DNA from: Pseudohongiella nitratireducens
GTDB lineage: Bacteria > Pseudomonadota > Gammaproteobacteria > Pseudomonadales > Pseudohongiellaceae
NCBI RefSeq assembly: GCF_001642735.1
Contig: NZ_LWHM01000006.1
Span: 1 to 64,000 of the forward strand
Length of the DNA: 64,000 nucleotides
Reading direction: 5' to 3'
The notes under the pieces were generated by a model. That model worked only from the letters and a program-made list of their open reading frames with translations. It had not been told where the DNA came from and made no database searches. The translations under genes and the position numbers were made by a program. This document shows positions 16,415 through 24,602 of the stretch, piece after piece. The stretch's first letter is position 1. Every line of letters begins with the position of its first letter.

Positions 16415-18565
16415 TCACTTCCTTCGCCAGGCATGAAACTTTTCCACCAGTGAGAGCAGTTTCTCAGGTGCATGATTTCTCTTCCACTCACCAGCAGCGT
16501 ATTTGTTGGCCTCAGCCCAGGTCGGATAGGTGTGGATGGTGCCTAGCAATTTGTTGAGACCCAGGCCGTGTTTCATCGCCAGAACAAACTCACTCATGGT
16601 CTCAGCGCTGTGCTCCCCGACAATGGTCACCCCCAGGATGTTGTCTTTTCCTGGTGAGGTCAGCACTTTGACAAATCCATGAGCTGCCGTTTCTGCAATC
16701 GCCCTATCCAGATCGTCTATTCCATAACGGGTGACTTCATACGCTATTTCCTGTTCCTTTGCTTCGCGCTCACTTAACCCGACACGGGAAACCTCCGGAT
16801 CCGTAAAGGTGGTACGAGGAATCACGCGATAATCCGCTTTGAATTTTTTAAATTGCCCGAACAGTGCATTCACTGATGCATACCAGGCCTGATGCGAGGC
16901 AACGTGCGTGAACTGGTATGGGCCAATGAGATCGCCACAGGCGTAGATGTTCGGGAACCGGGTTTCCAGGAATTCATTGGTCTGAAGTGGCTTATCGGTG
17001 TCAATACCCAAAGACTCCAGGCCATAGCCTTTTAATCTGGCCTTTCGTCCCACCGCACAGATCAGCATGTCATATTCCAGAGCAGCCTCTACCCCACCTT
17101 GCTCCACGATAATCTGCTTTTTATCATCCACCTGTTCACAGCGCACCGCTTTGTGTTCAACGAGCACAGTAACCCCATCACTTGTCAGAGAGGACGCCAC
17201 AAACGATGAAACGTCATCATCCTCACGCCCCATTAAACGATCTGACATTTCAACCTGGGTAACCTTGGCACCTAGCCGAGCGAAACTTTGCGACAGCTCA
17301 CAACCTATTGGACCGCCACCCAACACAACAATACGCTCTGGCAGCTCTTGCAAGGCAGACAGCGCTTCCCATAGCGTATCACTGGTGACATAACCGGTTT
17401 CTTCCAGCCCGGGCAATGGCGGCACCACAGGGCTTGCTCCCGTAGCGAGCACGATAGCGCGCGAGGTCAGGCGTTGCTTCTCACCATCGGCACGGTCTAT
17501 CTCTACTGTCCAGGGATCAACCAACCTGGCATACCCCTGCACCACATCGACTCCGAGCCCGGTATAACGTTCGACACTGTCATGGGGTTCTATCTCCTTG
17601 ATCACCTGCTCGATGCGACCGGTCAGCTTTTTGAAATCAAAAGTTGGCGTATTGCCCTGTAAGCCAAATCGCTCAGCATTATGCATCTGATGAGCCACTT
17701 TGGCAGACTTGATCAGAGCCTTGCTTGGCACACAACCATAGTTTAGGCAGTCGCCTCCCATCTTGTTCGCCTCCACCAATGTGACCTTGGCTTTCACGGT
17801 GGCAGCAATATAGGATGCAACCAGACCGCCTGAACCGGCACCAATGACTACCAGGTTGCGGTCATACTGACGAGGCTTTTTAAAACCGGCATAGACGCGA
17901 CGCCGGTTAATCACAGCCAGTAATTTCTTGGCGATCAATGGAAACGTGCCAAGTAGCGCAAATGATAACAGCAAGGATGGTGACATGATGCCGCTCAGGG
18001 ATTCAAGGCTGCCCAGCTGAGTGCCAGCATTAATGTAAACGGCAGTTCCCGGCAGCATGCCCAACTGGCTGACCCAGTAGAACGTGCGTGTTTTCAGCGG
18101 GGTCAGTCCCATCAGCAGATTAATCAGGAAAAACGGAAACAGTGGCACCAAACGCAAGGCAAACAAATAGAAAGCACCTTCTCGCTCGACACCGGCGTTT
18201 ATGGTCTTTAGCCGCCCCCCGAAGCGCTGCTGGACGGTATCACGTAAAATAAACCGGGATACCAGAAACGCCAGTGTTGCCCCAATGCTGCTGGCGAAAG
18301 AAACCAGCACCAGCCCCCACCCCAGGCCGAATAAGGCACCCGCAGCCAGCGTCAATATAGCCGCGCCGGGCAATGACAGGGCTGTCACAGCGACATAAAT
18401 AACAAAGAAGATGCCACTGACCAGGTAAGGTGATGTATCACGCCAGCGGGAGAACTCTCCCAACGCATCCTGCATCCCTTGCAGGGTCAGATAACTTCTC
18501 AGATCCAGTGCAAAGAAAACTGCCACTACCAGAAAGATAAGCAGCATCAATCCTATTTTTCGCAT
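16415..18565 (-). CDS. TVP38/TMEM64-type membrane domain fused to a mercuric-reductase-like flavoprotein
   Basis: This 716-residue fusion starts with about 230 residues of TVP38/VTT (DedA-like) membrane domain, with several hydrophobic helices and the RLVPLFPFFLINLLMG block. It continues with a class I pyridine-nucleotide disulfide oxidoreductase. That part shows the FAD fingerprint VIGAGSGGLVAS, the redox-active disulfide GGDCLNYGCVPSKALI, the NAD(P) fingerprint VVLGGGPIGCELS, the second FAD motif IYACGDLIG and a dimer domain with HTYPTWAEANKYAA, where lipoamide dehydrogenases have the His-Glu pair. MerA's N-terminal metal domain and C-terminal Cys pair are absent, so Hg(II) reduction is unlikely. 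It is probably a membrane-bound dithiol/quinone or small-molecule reductase. It is a recognised but uncharacterised architecture and is not in an operon. Confidence 0.88.
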   Translation of the reverse strand: MRKIGLMLLIFLVVAVFFALDLRSYLTLQGMQDALGEFSRWRDTSPYLVSGIFFVIYVAVTALSLPGAAILTLAAGALFGLGWGLVLVSFASSIGATLAFLVSRFILRDTVQQRFGGRLKTINAGVEREGAFYLFALRLVPLFPFFLINLLMGLTPLKTRTFYWVSQLGMLPGTAVYINAGTQLGSLESLSGIMSPSLLLSFALLGTFPLIAKKLLAVINRRRVYAGFKKPRQYDRNLVVIGAGSGGLVASYIAATVKAKVTLVEANKMGGDCLNYGCVPSKALIKSAKVAHQMHNAERFGLQGNTPTFDFKKLTGRIEQVIKEIEPHDSVERYTGLGVDVVQGYARLVDPWTVEIDRADGEKQRLTSRAIVLATGASPVVPPLPGLEETGYVTSDTLWEALSALQELPERIVVLGGGPIGCELSQSFARLGAKVTQVEMSDRLMGREDDDVSSFVASSLTSDGVTVLVEHKAVRCEQVDDKKQIIVEQGGVEAALEYDMLICAVGRKARLKGYGLESLGIDTDKPLQTNEFLETRFPNIYACGDLIGPYQFTHVASHQAWYASVNALFGQFKKFKADYRVIPRTTFTDPEVSRVGLSEREAKEQEIAYEVTRYGIDDLDRAIAETAAHGFVKVLTSPGKDNILGVTIVGEHSAETMSEFVLAMKHGLGLNKLLGTIHTYPTWAEANKYAAGEWKRNHAPEKLLSLVEKFHAWRRK

Positions 18566-18713
18566 GTACGTCCCTTACTTCATTCTTTGATGTTTTCGCG
18601 ATACCAGGCTCAGATTTGCGCATTGCCCGCCGATTCATTAACCTACAGGAAAGACCGGATAGAATCGATTCTATTCCCGCTAACTCCCCTTAATAGTGCA
18701 AAGACTGGCTTTA

Positions 18714-19214
18714 ATGATAATAACGATACCGCAGCAACGCATTTCTCTGACTGAAAATCAGTTTATTCTGGCAGGATTCTGCTTGTTGCCGTTTGCACAA
18801 ATTCTACTGTCGGCACTGGTGGGAGCACTGTTCATAGATGGCCCTGCTTCCGGTTGGCACCGCTATGGTGGAGTTTTGTTTAGCCTCAAGCTGGCATTGT
18901 TTCAGCTCCCCTTTGCCGCCGGACTGGCATACCTTGTCACACCACGACTAAAACGCAGTTCGCTAAAAACCTGGGAAGTTGCTGAAATTGGCGTATGGAC
19001 TGTACTGGCCTCGAGCTTGGGTGGTACGTTTTTATGGTGGGTTACAGCCATCCTGATAAATGATAATGCCAGCTTCTCACTCCTGCTCAACCCCGGGCAA
19101 TGGTTTCAATTACCCCTCTTCACGCTGTTTTACTATCTCAATGGTGGCATATCACTGGTAACAGGCGGTCTTGTCAGCTGGTATCTTTCACGACACAACC
19201 CGTTTTCTCCTTAA
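18714..19214 (+). CDS. Uncharacterised four-helix membrane protein
   Basis: This ~166-residue protein has four predicted transmembrane helices, around FILAGFCLLPFAQILLSALVG, SLKLALFQLPFAAGLAYLV, WTVLASSLGGTFLWWVTAIL and LPLFTLFYYLNGGISLVTGG. I recognise no family. The ATG at 18714 is taken as start; a GTG at 18696 in the same frame is equally possible and neither has a clear ribosome site. It is divergent from the TVP38-flavoprotein gene and ends 78 bases before the tRNA-Leu fragment that marks the left side of the hipBA islet. Confidence 0.55.
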   Translation: MIITIPQQRISLTENQFILAGFCLLPFAQILLSALVGALFIDGPASGWHRYGGVLFSLKLALFQLPFAAGLAYLVTPRLKRSSLKTWEVAEIGVWTVLASSLGGTFLWWVTAILINDNASFSLLLNPGQWFQLPLFTLFYYLNGGISLVTGGLVSWYLSRHNPFSP

Positions 19215-19292
19215 TACCGGCCAGCCTTGTATTGCTAAACAGCCCGGTCCCCCGGGGCCAGACCACAGGCAGGAGCATCCGGCTAAGCTTCA

Positions 19293-19313
19293 GACGGAGA
19301 GACTCGAACTCTC
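19293..19313 (-). repeat. 21-bp copy of the tRNA-Leu T-arm (possible att remnant)
   Basis: On the minus strand this is identical to the T-stem/loop and first acceptor bases of the tRNA-Leu gene at 22648-22732 (matching 22655-22675) and lies in the same orientation. No D-arm or anticodon arm is present, so it is not a tRNA gene. Such 3' fragments are normally left at the far end of an element integrated in a tRNA gene. The match stops 7 bases short of the tRNA's mature 3' end, so the identification as an attachment site is tentative. Confidence 0.6.
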
Positions 19314-19374
19314 CCCCCCTCTTATGTAGATAATCAGCGAACCCGTACATAATATCTGGCAACAAGAGATTATA

Positions 19375-19423
19375 TGTCTTATATTATGAACATATGTCAA
19401 TATAAAGATCACTATATAAGACA
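19375..19423 (+). promoter_or_regulatory. Operator-like palindromes upstream of hipB
   Basis: tgtcttatat (19375-19384) and atataagaca (19414-19423) are perfect 10-base inverted copies 29 bases apart. The 8-base palindrome acatatgt (19390-19397) lies between them. The right arm ends 3 bases before the hipB ATG. HipB-type antitoxins repress their own operon by binding paired palindromes in exactly this position, so this is a likely autoregulatory site. The block is markedly AT-rich and must also contain the promoter. Confidence 0.6.
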
Positions 19424-19426
19424 AAT

Positions 19427-19795
19427 ATGAAAACCCAGGCAACTCAAACCTTACCAAGAATGGCTCGACAGTCCCTTGTCAAACTAGGGGGAGACATTGC
19501 AGTTGCACGCAAGAAGCGCCGCATATCCACAGTATCTATGGCTGAGAGAGCATTCATCAGCAGAGGGACACTGTACAAAGTTGAAAAAGGAGATCCTTCT
19601 GTTTCGATGGGGATATATGCCACGGTGCTTGCGATTCTAGGCCTTGCCGAAGGCCTGGGTGACCTGGCTGACCGTAGAATCGACACGCTAGGACTCGATA
19701 TTGAGGAAGACCGGCTCCCGAGAAAAGTACACTCTGGACGAAGAGCGTCTACTACCCATAAACGAAACACGGGTAGTAAAGGTTCAGCATCATGA
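19427..19795 (+). CDS. HipB-like XRE-family antitoxin/regulator
   Basis: This 122-residue protein contains a helix-turn-helix of the Xre/Cro type (IAVARKKRRISTVSMAERAFISRGTLYKVEKG, given here only as positions ~24-55) followed by the helix MGIYATVLAILGLAEGLGDLAD. The tail after residue 95 is basic and flexible. In HipBA-type modules this protein binds the toxin kinase and represses the operon. The gene ends with a 4-base overlap (ATGA) into hipA, and a palindromic operator lies directly upstream. Confidence 0.85.
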   Translation: MKTQATQTLPRMARQSLVKLGGDIAVARKKRRISTVSMAERAFISRGTLYKVEKGDPSVSMGIYATVLAILGLAEGLGDLADRRIDTLGLDIEEDRLPRKVHSGRRASTTHKRNTGSKGSAS

Positions 19796-21024
19796 CTGAT
19801 ACTCTCGAAATCTATGTTGACCTGAATAATGATCAGGGGGATACGGAGACAACACTGGTCGGCCGGTGCCGTTATATTGCCAAACGAAACAGTCAAAGTT
19901 CGGTATTTGAGTACACTGAAAAATGGCTCAAGCATCCCCAGGCATTTGCTATTGACCCTGCGAACCTGCCTTTGGATCGCCAGCCATTTTATACCTCTTC
20001 CAGCAAGTCAGCGCTACCCGGCGCTTTGCGTGACACTGCACCAGACCGCTGGGGGCAACAATTGATAAAACGCGCATTTCGCAAAGCTGGCGAAAACCGT
20101 GCGCTCTCTGAAATTGACTACCTGCTTGCTATCAACGATCGAACACGCATAGGAGCACTACGATATAAACGCGAGCACGAGAACTCGTTCGATCACAACA
20201 TTGGTCCGTACCGTGTACCTCCTTTAATCCAATTACCTGCATTAATGAATGCGGCCGACGCCGTCCAGACAAATACAGAGACTGCCGATGATTTACGACT
20301 GCTGCTAAATGAAGGCTCCCCACTCGGTGGAGCAAGACCCAAATCAGCCGTCGTAGATAATGAGGGCTTACTTGCCATTGCCAAATTCCCCAAGCCTGAT
20401 GATGATCGCAGCATTCCTCACGGTGAAGTGCTAGCGATGAAATTAGCAAAACGGGCAGGAATGCAGGTTGCCGACGCAAAATTACAAGATGTGGCGGGAC
20501 GACCTGTGGCTCTTATTTCACGGTTTGACAGGCACAAAAGCCAGCGCATCCCGTTTTTATCAGCAATGAGCCTGCTGGGCCTGAGTGATGGTGATGAAGC
20601 CACTTATATCGATATCGCCGAATGTATTCGTATGTATTCAAGTGAACCCAAGGCAGACCTTCACGAGCTTTGGCGAAGAATTATTTTCAGCGTGCTGATT
20701 GGCAACCTTGATGATCACTTGCGTAACCACGGATTCCTGTATGACGGTGAGGACAAGTGGCGCTTATCACCCGCCTACGATTTAAATCCAGTGCCTGCCT
20801 CAGAAAAAACGCGCGAACTCTCAACGTGGATATCTGATGCTGGCCCTGATGCAGACGTTGACCAGGCTCTGAGTGCCGCCCCATATTTTGCTTTGAAGAA
20901 CAAGCAGGCTCTAGCGATCCTGAATGAAGTATCGATTGCCTTGAAAGGCTGGCAGAGTCTGGCCCGGCAGTTAGGTATGAACCCGGCAGATATAGCCGTT
21001 TATGCCACGGCTATTAAACCATAA
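19792..21024 (+). CDS. HipA-family serine/threonine kinase toxin
   Basis: This 410-residue HipA-family protein keeps the kinase features. There is a Gly-rich region GSPLGGARPKSAVVD followed by the ATP-contacting Lys in LAIAKFPKPDDD, the catalytic-loop sequence GNLDDHLRNHGFLY and the metal-binding LSPAYDLNPV. The N-terminal HipA domain (YTSSSKSALPGALRDTAPDRWGQ) is also present. In Escherichia coli HipA phosphorylates glutamyl-tRNA synthetase and causes growth arrest and persistence; related kinases hit other targets, so the substrate here is unknown. It overlaps hipB by 4 bases. All key residues are present, so the toxin is probably active. Confidence 0.9.
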   Translation: MTDTLEIYVDLNNDQGDTETTLVGRCRYIAKRNSQSSVFEYTEKWLKHPQAFAIDPANLPLDRQPFYTSSSKSALPGALRDTAPDRWGQQLIKRAFRKAGENRALSEIDYLLAINDRTRIGALRYKREHENSFDHNIGPYRVPPLIQLPALMNAADAVQTNTETADDLRLLLNEGSPLGGARPKSAVVDNEGLLAIAKFPKPDDDRSIPHGEVLAMKLAKRAGMQVADAKLQDVAGRPVALISRFDRHKSQRIPFLSAMSLLGLSDGDEATYIDIAECIRMYSSEPKADLHELWRRIIFSVLIGNLDDHLRNHGFLYDGEDKWRLSPAYDLNPVPASEKTRELSTWISDAGPDADVDQALSAAPYFALKNKQALAILNEVSIALKGWQSLARQLGMNPADIAVYATAIKP

Positions 21025-21128
21025 ATTTGATAGTGCAGTTGGAGAGAGAAACATTGAGCAATTTATTCAATGCGCTTGATTATTGGAATGTAATAATGCA
21101 ACAAAGCTCCATGTCTCCCCAAGTGCAG

Positions 21129-21422
21129 TTAAGTTTCTGAATTATTCATTTCCTCACGCAAATCAGCCCATTTCAATATTGCATCAAGAGCTGGACATAA
21201 GGCCTGTCCCCAATCAGTTAATCCGTATTCCACCTTTGGCGGCACTTGATGGTGAACTATGCGCCGAACAACACCATCGGCCTCCATTTGGCGAAGTTGT
21301 TGAATCAGCATTTTCTGAGTAATAGCTGGAATCGCTCTTTCGAGCTCTGAGAACCGGAGTAGCTTCCCTCCGAAAAGATGAAACAGAATCACCAGTTTCC
21401 ATTTACCCTCAAGCCTCCTCAT
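21129..21422 (-). CDS. HxlR-family transcriptional regulator, N-terminus apparently lost
   Basis: This ~97-residue winged-helix protein matches HxlR regulators from the GKWKLVIL segment on (FSELERAIPAITQKMLIQQL, EADGVVRRIVHHQVPPKVEY, LTDWGQAL). Family members usually carry about 10-15 extra N-terminal residues with a conserved, often redox- or aldehyde-sensing Cys; here the frame meets a TAA shortly upstream, so that part is missing. The ATG at 21422 shares the tetramer CATG with the ATG of the opposite gene at 21421; TTG 21431 is an in-frame alternative. HxlR genes are often divergent from an oxidoreductase they control, as here with the SDR frame. The missing ends point to a deletion between the two genes. 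Confidence 0.75.
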   Translation of the reverse strand: MRRLEGKWKLVILFHLFGGKLLRFSELERAIPAITQKMLIQQLRQMEADGVVRRIVHHQVPPKVEYGLTDWGQALCPALDAILKWADLREEMNNSET

Positions 21423-21747
21423 GTCTATCAAACTTCCAAAACTAATTGAAAATTACTTTTCAGCTGACAGCGATGCCGGCAATGATATTGCCGAGTTATT
21501 TGCTAAAAATGCCATCGTAATCGATGAAAAACAAACCTATAACGGCCAAGACGCAATCAGGAAATGGAAATCAGATGTAACCACAAAATTTACCTATGAG
21601 AGTGTGCCTTTTGCCTGCGAGAACCTAGATAGTAAAACCGTTGTAACCAGCAAACTGACTGGTGATTTTCCAGGCAGCCCTATTGATCTTCGCTACTTCT
21701 TTGGCCTGGAAGAGGACAAGATTGCATATCTGGAGATCAAACCATGA
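21421..21747 (+). CDS. SnoaL/NTF2-like small protein
   Basis: This 108-residue protein has the NTF2-like alpha+beta pattern of SnoaL relatives: an N-terminal helix LPKLIENYFSADSD, DIAELFAKNAIVIDEKQTYN with the usual Asp-rich turn, the helix GQDAIRKWKSDV and closing strands RYFFGLEEDKIAYLEI. Such proteins are small cyclases, isomerases or binding proteins; no activity can be assigned. Its ATG lies head to head with the HxlR start and has no ribosome binding site (preceding bases ctcaagcctcctc), so expression is doubtful. The stop overlaps the SDR start (ATGA), showing the two were an operon. Confidence 0.75.
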   Translation: MSIKLPKLIENYFSADSDAGNDIAELFAKNAIVIDEKQTYNGQDAIRKWKSDVTTKFTYESVPFACENLDSKTVVTSKLTGDFPGSPIDLRYFFGLEEDKIAYLEIKP

Positions 21748-22526
21748 GCTTTAATCTAGATATCAATGGTCACCGAGCACTTGTGACTGGAGGCACAAAA
21801 GGCGTGGGGGCCGCCGTAGTTGAGTCTTTGCATGGCGCAGGAGCAAGGGTTATCGCGACAGCGCGCTCTGTGCCTGAGGTCGCGCCGGAAGGCGTTAGTT
21901 AAATCGCTGGCGATCTGACTACTGCAGATGGTTGTCGGGATGTTGCAGAATCAGTTATGGATCGCCTGGGTGGCATTGATATCATCGTTAATGTCCTCGG
22001 TGGATCCAGTGCACCTGGAGGAGGCTTTATAAACCTGAATGATAGGGAGTGGGAAGCCACACTCAATCAAAACCTGATGCCCGCCGTACGCCTGGACAGA
22101 GCCTTGCTCCCTTCGATGATTTCCCAGGGCTCCGGAGTGATCATACATGTCACTTCTATTCAGAATGTATTGCCACTGCCGGAGTCGACTACTGCTTACG
22201 CCGCTGCAAAAGCCGCGTTGTCAACGTATAGCAAAAGCCTGTCCAAAGAAGTGTCACCGCAAGGTATTCGAGTACTGCGTGTCTCACCCGGTTGGATCGA
22301 GACGGATGCTGCCGTCCGACTTGCCGAGCGCCTGGCTGAACAGGCAGGCACTGATTATGAGGGAGGAAAGAAGATCATCATGGACTCCCTTGGCGGTATC
22401 CCTATTGGTCGTCCATCCACACCTCAGGAAGTCGCCGATTTGATAACATTTCTGGTTTCTCCCCGCGCGGCATCCATCACAGGAACTGAATATGTTATCG
22501 ATGACGGAACAGTTCCCACAGTGTGA
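21744..22526 (+). pseudogene. Short-chain dehydrogenase/reductase with a premature stop
   Basis: The frame from ATG 21744 encodes a classical SDR: NAD(P)-binding ALVTGGTKGVGAAVVESL, the NxxG-like block [12 protein letters not shown], catalytic Ser in HVTSIQN, Tyr-x3-Lys in YAAAKAAL, and a C-terminal [18 protein letters not shown]. Codon 53 is TAA (21900-21902), where homologues have an aromatic residue before xAxDLTT. The frame continues unbroken on both sides, so one substitution (TAT/TAC to TAA) inactivated it. Internal re-initiation at 21957 would lack the cofactor-binding strand. It was translationally coupled to the SnoaL-like gene. Confidence 0.87.
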
Positions 22527-22647
22527 CAGAGAGACTTTTTCAACAAGGAATGATACGGACGATTCAGCTGGGATATCTTTTATTCTGTTTCCCTGATTTT
22601 GTGAATAAGGATGCTAGTGTAGGGATGGGAATCAAGATAAGAAAATC

Positions 22648-22732
22648 TGGTGCGGACGGAGAGACTCGAACTCTCACACCTTGCGGCACTGGAACCTAAA
22701 TCCAGCGTGTCTACCAATTCCACCACGTCCGC
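22648..22732 (-). tRNA. tRNA-Leu, anticodon UAG
   Basis: The minus strand folds into a full class II tRNA of 85 bases including an encoded CCA. The acceptor stem GCGGACG pairs with CGTCCGC, the D-arm is TGGAATTGGTAGAC, the anticodon stem CTGGA/TCCAG encloses loop TTTAGGT (anticodon TAG), there is a short variable arm (TGCCGCAAGGTG) and the T-arm is GAGAGTTCGAGTCTCTC. Its 3' part is copied at 19293-19313. Confidence 0.96.
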
Positions 22733-22803
22733 TCTTTGAAGAGGGCGGCATTATACCGCCCTGTTTTGGGAATGTCAGGCCTATTTTTCAGCAATTCCCT
22801 GCC

Positions 22804-23580
22804 TTATTGCATACCCTCAATCTGTTGCTGCAGACGCTGCATGGTCTGATTGACCTGCATTCGGTAGGCATCGATCGCCTCAACTGCCTCTTCGACACGC
22901 ATCAGTCGCTCATTCAGGCCGCCGGAGGCGTTTTCAGCCGTACTGATGGTTGCCTGCAGGTTGACCAGTTCCTGGGCCACGCCCTGCAGGTTCTGCACCT
23001 GACCGTTCAGTGTGTTCAGGCGCTGGGCCAGGCGCTCAGATTCCGTGCGCAGTGAAGCGATGTCCTGGCGATTACCCTCAGCAATATTGGTGCTTTCAAC
23101 CAGACGGACATTGGTTTCCTCTATTGTGGTCTGATTCTCCTGGGAGCGGTTTTCTACATTGGCGACACGCCCCGTCAGGTCGTCTACATCACTGTTAGTG
23201 GCATTGCGAGCCGCCCAAAGCTTATCAATTTCCGAGAAGTTGAAATCCAGCCGCTCGATGAGGTTGCCGGTGGTTTCTTCAGCACTATTGCCTACCAATG
23301 CCAGACGCCCTTCCAGATCAGCAATGCGATTGTTTGCCTGGGCAAGATCGTCCAGCGTCTCCTCATGCAGCGTGAAGCCATAATAGCTTATCCCGCCAAC
23401 CGCCAGCACCAGTAAGCCCAGCATGATACGAACTGGCCAGGTGCTAACCTTTACGACCTCCTCGTAACGGGTTGGTTTTACCAGGTCAGGCTGGCGACGC
23501 GCTTTTTGTCGGGAAACGACTTCATCTCGATCTGGTACCATCGACGGAATATCATCGCCTAGCTCGTCATTGTCACGCAT
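22804..23580 (-). CDS. Single-pass membrane protein with long coiled coil
   Basis: This 258-residue protein has a cytosolic N-terminus of ~50 charged residues, one transmembrane helix (VRIMLGLLVLAVGGISYYGF) and then a nearly continuous heptad-rich coiled coil to the C-terminus (NNRIADLEGRLALVG, LRTESERLAQRLNTLNGQVQ). I recognise no named family; the design suggests a periplasmic structural or scaffolding role. The ATG at 23580 with ggggaag upstream is preferred to the longer frame starting at 23760, whose extra N-terminus is Cys-rich and unlike the rest. It lies between tRNA-Leu and the divergent sodB. Confidence 0.8.
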   Translation of the reverse strand: MRDNDELGDDIPSMVPDRDEVVSRQKARRQPDLVKPTRYEEVVKVSTWPVRIMLGLLVLAVGGISYYGFTLHEETLDDLAQANNRIADLEGRLALVGNSAEETTGNLIERLDFNFSEIDKLWAARNATNSDVDDLTGRVANVENRSQENQTTIEETNVRLVESTNIAEGNRQDIASLRTESERLAQRLNTLNGQVQNLQGVAQELVNLQATISTAENASGGLNERLMRVEEAVEAIDAYRMQVNQTMQRLQQQIEGMQ

Positions 23581-23817
23581 GCATACTTCCCCGGCACAAA
23601 TTACTGGTTGAAAGGCTGTATTGTAGTCATAGATAACACATTCAGCAAAACACCATTTCACGGTGTCTGCACAGCGGCTCCCGAAAGGCTTCAGACAGCC
23701 AGTATCATGCCTTCTATCTTGAATCACCCGACGTTGTGATTTATGCTCCTTCCTCAACAAGCCATGTCCTGAAAAAGGCCAATTGGACGTTAGCCATAGT
23801 AAATTAACGAGGATGTT

Positions 23818-24411
23818 ATGAAACTAGAACTGCCTGAACTTCCCTACGCTGCCAATGCGCTGGAACCTCACATGTCTGCTGAGACATTCAGCTTCCACCA
23901 TGGCAAACACCACAACACATACGTGGTTAAAGGTAACGAGTTGCTGGCGGACGCCGGTATCGATGCTGACAACCTCGAAGACCTGGTTAAAGAAGCGGCA
24001 AAAGTGGGTGGTCCACTGTTTAACAATGTCGCCCAGGTTTATAACCACAACCTGTTCTGGGTCAGCATGAAGCCGAATGGCGGCGGTGCGCCGACAGGTG
24101 CGATTGCCGACAAGATCAACGATGATTTCGGCAGCTACGACAAATTCCGCGATGAGTTCGTCAATAACGGCATTGGCCAGTTCGGTAGCGGCTGGGTCTG
24201 GCTGGTACTTGACGGTGGCACACTGAAAGTCGTCAAAACCGCCAACGCAGAAACGCCTCTGACTGCGGGTGCCACGCCACTGCTGGTCTGCGACGTTTGG
24301 GAGCATGCATACTACCTGGACTACCAGAACCGTCGCCCTGACTTCCTGGCAAGCTTCCTGGATAACCTGGTCAACTGGGACCAGGCTAACGACGCACTGG
24401 CTTCAGCGTAA
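23818..24411 (+). CDS. sodB: Superoxide dismutase, iron type
   Basis: This 197-residue Fe/Mn superoxide dismutase has metal ligands visible in FSFHHGKHHNTYV (His), VYNHNLFWVS (His), and CDVWEHAYYLDY (Asp and His). The Gln in FNNVAQVYNH is at the second-sphere position typical of the iron enzymes. There is no signal peptide, so it protects the cytoplasm by converting superoxide to peroxide and oxygen. The start has an aggatgtt ribosome site. It is a single-gene unit with a hairpin behind it. Confidence 0.96.
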   Translation: MKLELPELPYAANALEPHMSAETFSFHHGKHHNTYVVKGNELLADAGIDADNLEDLVKEAAKVGGPLFNNVAQVYNHNLFWVSMKPNGGGAPTGAIADKINDDFGSYDKFRDEFVNNGIGQFGSGWVWLVLDGGTLKVVKTANAETPLTAGATPLLVCDVWEHAYYLDYQNRRPDFLASFLDNLVNWDQANDALASA

Positions 24412-24430
24412 GCTTAATGACCTAACGGGC

Positions 24431-24454
24431 GCCGCAGCGGTGAACTGCTGCGGC
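24431..24454 (+). terminator. Hairpin after sodB
   Basis: gccgcagc and gctgcggc form a perfect 8-bp GC-rich stem with an 8-base loop 19 bases after the sodB stop codon. No proper T-run follows, so it may instead protect the 3' end. Confidence 0.55.
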
Positions 24455-24602
24455 ATTGCCTCTCACTTCACTGTATTTTGGTATTCTGTATACCTGCTTC
24501 ACATTTTAGCCATCCAGCCTCCCTGCTTTGGTATTTGGTCCATCAAGTTCCTCTCCTCACCGCCGATAACCCACACGTCAAACTCTGAATATTGGTTGTC
24601 GT

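Noticed and set aside
19261-19330. Complete tRNA gene at the 21-bp tRNA-Leu match
   Set aside because: No D-arm, anticodon arm or matching acceptor strand is present; it is only a 3' fragment.
13743-22526. Possibility that TAA is recoded as sense, because two frames carry internal TAA
   Set aside because: Many other genes in the window end with TAA, and the two sites would need different amino acids; separate mutations or errors are simpler.
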